In this document: positions 5,021 to 7,022 of the stretch, piece after piece | Numbering within the stretch: position 1 is the stretch's first letter | Layout: the number at the start of each line of letters is the position of its first letter | Assembly (NCBI GenBank): GCA_003158355.1 | Contig: PMIV01000248.1 | Location: 1-7,022 of the forward strand | Length of the DNA: 7,022 nucleotides | DNA from: Anaerolineaceae bacterium | Lineage (GTDB): Bacteria; Chloroflexota; Anaerolineae; Anaerolineales; Anaerolineaceae | Direction: 5' to 3' | The notes under the pieces: generated by a model | Database searches by the model: none | The model's input: the letters and a program-made list of their open reading frames with translations, nothing else | What the model was told of the DNA's origin: nothing | Program-made: the position numbers and the translations under genes

Positions 5021-6586
5021 ATGATCAATACTGAGTGTCTGTTAACTACTCTGATCCAGGATCTACCCGTCCCTTGCCAGGTGCGCGGCGCTGCTGAAGC
5101 CGTTCTGGTCAAGGGCATTGCCCTGGATTCGCGCCAGGTAAAGCCCGGGGATATTTTTGTATGCCTGTGCGGCGGAAACACCGACGGCCACTGCTATGTT
5201 CCCAATGCCATCCAGCAGGGAGCGGTCGCCATCCTCGGCACACAGGCGCTGGAAGGTCTGACTGTACCATATGTCCAGGTGGAGAATGCCCGCGAAGCCA
5301 TGGCTTACATGGCCGCCAGCTTTTACGGCCATCCGGGACGGCATTTGACCGTTATCGGGGTGACGGGCACGGACGGCAAGACCACCACATCGAACATCAT
5401 TTATCAAATCCTTAAAGCAGCCGGCATCGCCACCGGGTTGATCACGACAGTCAATGCCATGATCGGCAATGAGATCATCGACACCGGTTTTCACGTGACC
5501 ACACCTGAATCCCCAGATGTGCAGTGTTACCTGGCGAAGATGGTCGATACCGGCATGACCCACGTGGTGTTGGAAACTACCTCGCACGGGTTGGCGCAGC
5601 ACCGCGTCACTGGCAGCGAGTACGATGTGGCAGTGGTCACGAACGTGACCCACGAACATCTTGACTACCACGGTTCGTATGAAAATTACCTGGCTGCCAA
5701 AGGCATGCTCTTTGAAAGCTTGAAACAGACCCACATTAAACCGCAGGGAAACCCGCGCTTCAGTGTTTTGAACGCGGACGACCTTTCTTTTGAGACTTTG
5801 AAACAAAAAGGCACCGGGAAATTTGTGAGCTACAGCCTGAAAGGGCTGGGAACCCTGAACGCACTGGATATCCAACCGGCTTCTGATGCAATCGATTTTG
5901 TCATCCAGGGTGAGGGTTTCCGGGTTCCGGTGCACTGCCCCATCCCGGGAGATTACAACGTCTCGAACTGCCTGGCTGCTTTTGGCGCAACCGTGTGCGC
6001 GCTGGGGATCGACCCAGCAGTGGCAGCGCAAGCTGTAGCCGGTTTACCCGTTGTGCCAGGCCGCATGGAACGAATCGACTCCGGGCAGACTTTTACGGCA
6101 ATCGTCGATTTTGCGCATACTCCCAATGCGTTGACGGTGGCACTGCGTACACTACGCGTGATGGCCAAAGGCCGGCTGATTGCGGTGTTTGGTTCAGCGG
6201 GGCTGCGCGACCGCGAGAAGCGCCGTATGATGGGCGAGACCTCCGCGCGGCTGGCGGATATCACTATTTTGACTGCCGAAGACCCGCGCACCGAATCACT
6301 TGACGATATTCTTACCGAAATGGCAACCGCAGCTATCTCCGCCGGCGCCGTGGAGGGAACGACGATGTTCCGCGAACCTGACCGCGGTACAGCCATCCGC
6401 CGGGCGGTGAATATGGCCGGACCCGATGATCTGGTGGCAGTGTTTGGCAAAGGCCACGAACAATCCATGTGTTTCGGCACGGTCGAATACCTCTGGGATG
6501 ACCGTGTAGCCATGCGCGCTGTGCTGGCGGAACTACTGGGCAAAGAAGGCCCGCAAATGCCGGAGCTGCCTACATCCAGACAATAG
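5021..6586 (+). CDS. murE: MurE-type UDP-MurNAc-tripeptide ligase
   Basis: This ligase adds the third stem-peptide residue, usually meso-diaminopimelate, to UDP-MurNAc-L-Ala-D-Glu, using ATP, in the cytosolic stage of peptidoglycan synthesis. At 521 residues it is near the usual family length, with all three domains. The N-terminal UDP-binding domain has LDSRQVKPGDIFVC (35-48). The central ATPase has the P-loop GVTGTDGKTTT (113-123), TTPESPD (160-166), ETTSHGLAQHR (185-195), TNVTHEHLDYHG (207-218) and the lysine expected to be carbamylated, K227. The C-terminal domain has PGRMERID (346-353), VDFAHTPNAL (362-371), GSAGLRDREKRRMMGE (391-406), AEDPR (419-423) and GKGHEQ (476-481). AEDPR sits where DAP-specific enzymes have DNPR and keeps the arginine, and GKGHE is also DAP-type, so DAP is the likely substrate but not certain. 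Several motif letters differ from textbook MurE. The start fits the family N-terminus, although the ribosome site (GAAAAGAG abutting the ATG) is poor. No other dcw cell-wall gene is nearby. Confidence 0.88.
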   Translation: MINTECLLTTLIQDLPVPCQVRGAAEAVLVKGIALDSRQVKPGDIFVCLCGGNTDGHCYVPNAIQQGAVAILGTQALEGLTVPYVQVENAREAMAYMAASFYGHPGRHLTVIGVTGTDGKTTTSNIIYQILKAAGIATGLITTVNAMIGNEIIDTGFHVTTPESPDVQCYLAKMVDTGMTHVVLETTSHGLAQHRVTGSEYDVAVVTNVTHEHLDYHGSYENYLAAKGMLFESLKQTHIKPQGNPRFSVLNADDLSFETLKQKGTGKFVSYSLKGLGTLNALDIQPASDAIDFVIQGEGFRVPVHCPIPGDYNVSNCLAAFGATVCALGIDPAVAAQAVAGLPVVPGRMERIDSGQTFTAIVDFAHTPNALTVALRTLRVMAKGRLIAVFGSAGLRDREKRRMMGETSARLADITILTAEDPRTESLDDILTEMATAAISAGAVEGTTMFREPDRGTAIRRAVNMAGPDDLVAVFGKGHEQSMCFGTVEYLWDDRVAMRAVLAELLGKEGPQMPELPTSRQ

Positions 6587-6682
6587 GACGATTTCGTTTT
6601 TTACCCCCGGGTACCGCGGTTACATCGAAGGGCGACCTGTTAGACCGCTGAATTGATATTCGGCGCAAAGGAATTCTATAAA

Positions 6683-6715
6683 ATCAGGACTGCTGGAAAC
6701 ATAAGCAGTCCTGAT
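6683..6715. terminator. Hairpin terminator between convergent murE and rex
   Basis: ATCAGGACTGCT (6683-6694) and AGCAGTCCTGAT (6704-6715) are perfect 12-base complements with a 9-base loop. On the minus strand the stem is followed by TTTATAG, which suits termination of rex. On the plus strand only a short T-poor stretch (CGATTATT) follows, so murE termination here is weaker. The rest of 6587-6737 holds no gene that I can see. Confidence 0.7.
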
Positions 6716-6737
6716 CGATTATTCCAATAAAAAGAGC

Positions 6738-7022
6738 TTAGTTCTCTAAACTGTTTACGTAGCGGGAAAGCACTGCCAGCTCGAGTGAAAGGTCGACATT
6801 CAAGGCTAAGACGTCCTCGGGTACGACCAGGTGGGCGGTGGAAAAGTTCCAGATGGCTTTGATGCCGCCAGCGGTCATGGCGTTGGCGATTTCCTGGGCA
6901 GGGGAGGGCGGAGTGGTAATGATGCCGATGTGCACTTTGGCCTTTTTTATCAGTTCGGTCAATTGGTCTGCGGGTAAAACCTGCAAGTCTCCCACCTGCC
7001 CGCCTACTTTACTCATGTCGCT
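6738..7022 (-). CDS. rex: Redox-sensing transcriptional repressor Rex, C-terminal part (cut by window edge)
   Basis: About 94 residues are visible; the frame stays open to the edge, so the ATG at 7016 is internal. Rex is a dimer that binds DNA with an N-terminal winged helix and senses the NADH/NAD+ ratio with a C-terminal Rossmann domain, repressing fermentative and respiratory genes when NADH is low. Only the second half of the Rossmann domain is here: KVGGQVGDLQVLP, a strand KVHIGIITTPPSPAQEIAN, then the Rex signature GIKAIWNFSTAHLVVPEDV and NVDLSLELAVLSRYV, the terminal helix that swaps between subunits. The usual NFAP in the signature reads NFST. Family length is about 210 residues, so roughly half is missing outside the window. 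No Rex-like operator (TTGTGAA...TTCACAA) is seen in the window. Confidence 0.9.
   Translation of the reverse strand, partial: SDMSKVGGQVGDLQVLPADQLTELIKKAKVHIGIITTPPSPAQEIANAMTAGGIKAIWNFSTAHLVVPEDVLALNVDLSLELAVLSRYVNSLEN

Noticed and set aside
5063..6031. Long minus-strand open frame opposite the Mur ligase gene
   Set aside because: Its protein is rich in Cys/His/Arg without domain pattern, and the plus strand encodes a complete MurE with all motifs; it is a GC-driven shadow.
6604..6622. GC-rich palindromes (CCCGGG, GGTACC, ACCGCGGT) after murE as an operator or attachment site
   Set aside because: Short overlapping palindromes without a longer symmetric arm or a repeat copy elsewhere in the window.

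Overview
The window looks like part of a chromosome from a Chloroflexota bacterium, most likely class Anaerolineae. This is inferred from protein style, not from a marker gene: moderately GC-rich genes with AT-rich promoters, a DUF4097-like beta-repeat protein with a C-terminal SHOCT-like helical hairpin, a Rex redox repressor, a Thr/Pro-linker surface protein with a Cys-Gly-Ser-Ala membrane anchor, and a DAP-type Mur ligase. No rRNA, tRNA, CRISPR array, insertion sequence or prophage gene was seen. The longest stretch without a gene is about 220 bases.

Layout. (a) 1-1332, plus: the 3' part of a large surface-anchored protein (beta-rich ectodomain, TPR-like helices, Thr/Pro linker, C-terminal membrane anchor). 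(b) 1528-1794, plus: a small SinR-family/Cas2-like ferredoxin-fold protein with its own promoter. (c) 1828-1871: a hairpin flanked by A and T runs that can terminate both this gene and the next, convergent one. (d) 1887-2309, minus: a small exported DUF3887-like protein. (e) 2310-2531: an AT-rich divergent promoter region with a near-consensus sigma70-type promoter for the rightward operon. (f) 2532-3650 and 3654-4274, plus: a tightly coupled two-gene operon. The first gene is a cytosolic beta-repeat protein ending in a SHOCT-like hairpin; the second is a two-pass membrane protein beginning with a similar hairpin. A strong intrinsic terminator follows. (g) 4340-4957, plus: an unrecognised two-TM protein with an external beta-type domain, apparently on a leaderless transcript. 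(h) 5021-6586, plus: a full-length MurE-type ligase. (i) 6683-6715: a second convergent hairpin. (j) 6738-7022, minus: the C-terminal half of Rex, cut by the window edge.

Most of the genes concern the cell envelope: an anchored surface protein, an exported small protein, the SHOCT-like pair (an architecture reminiscent of YvlB/LiaX envelope-stress proteins), a two-TM protein and a peptidoglycan precursor ligase. The SinR/Cas2-like gene and rex appear to be independent units. The most interesting parts are the SHOCT-linked pair, the periodic GGD repeat inside its first protein, the apparent leaderless start at 4340, and the stand-alone Cas2-like gene with no CRISPR context.
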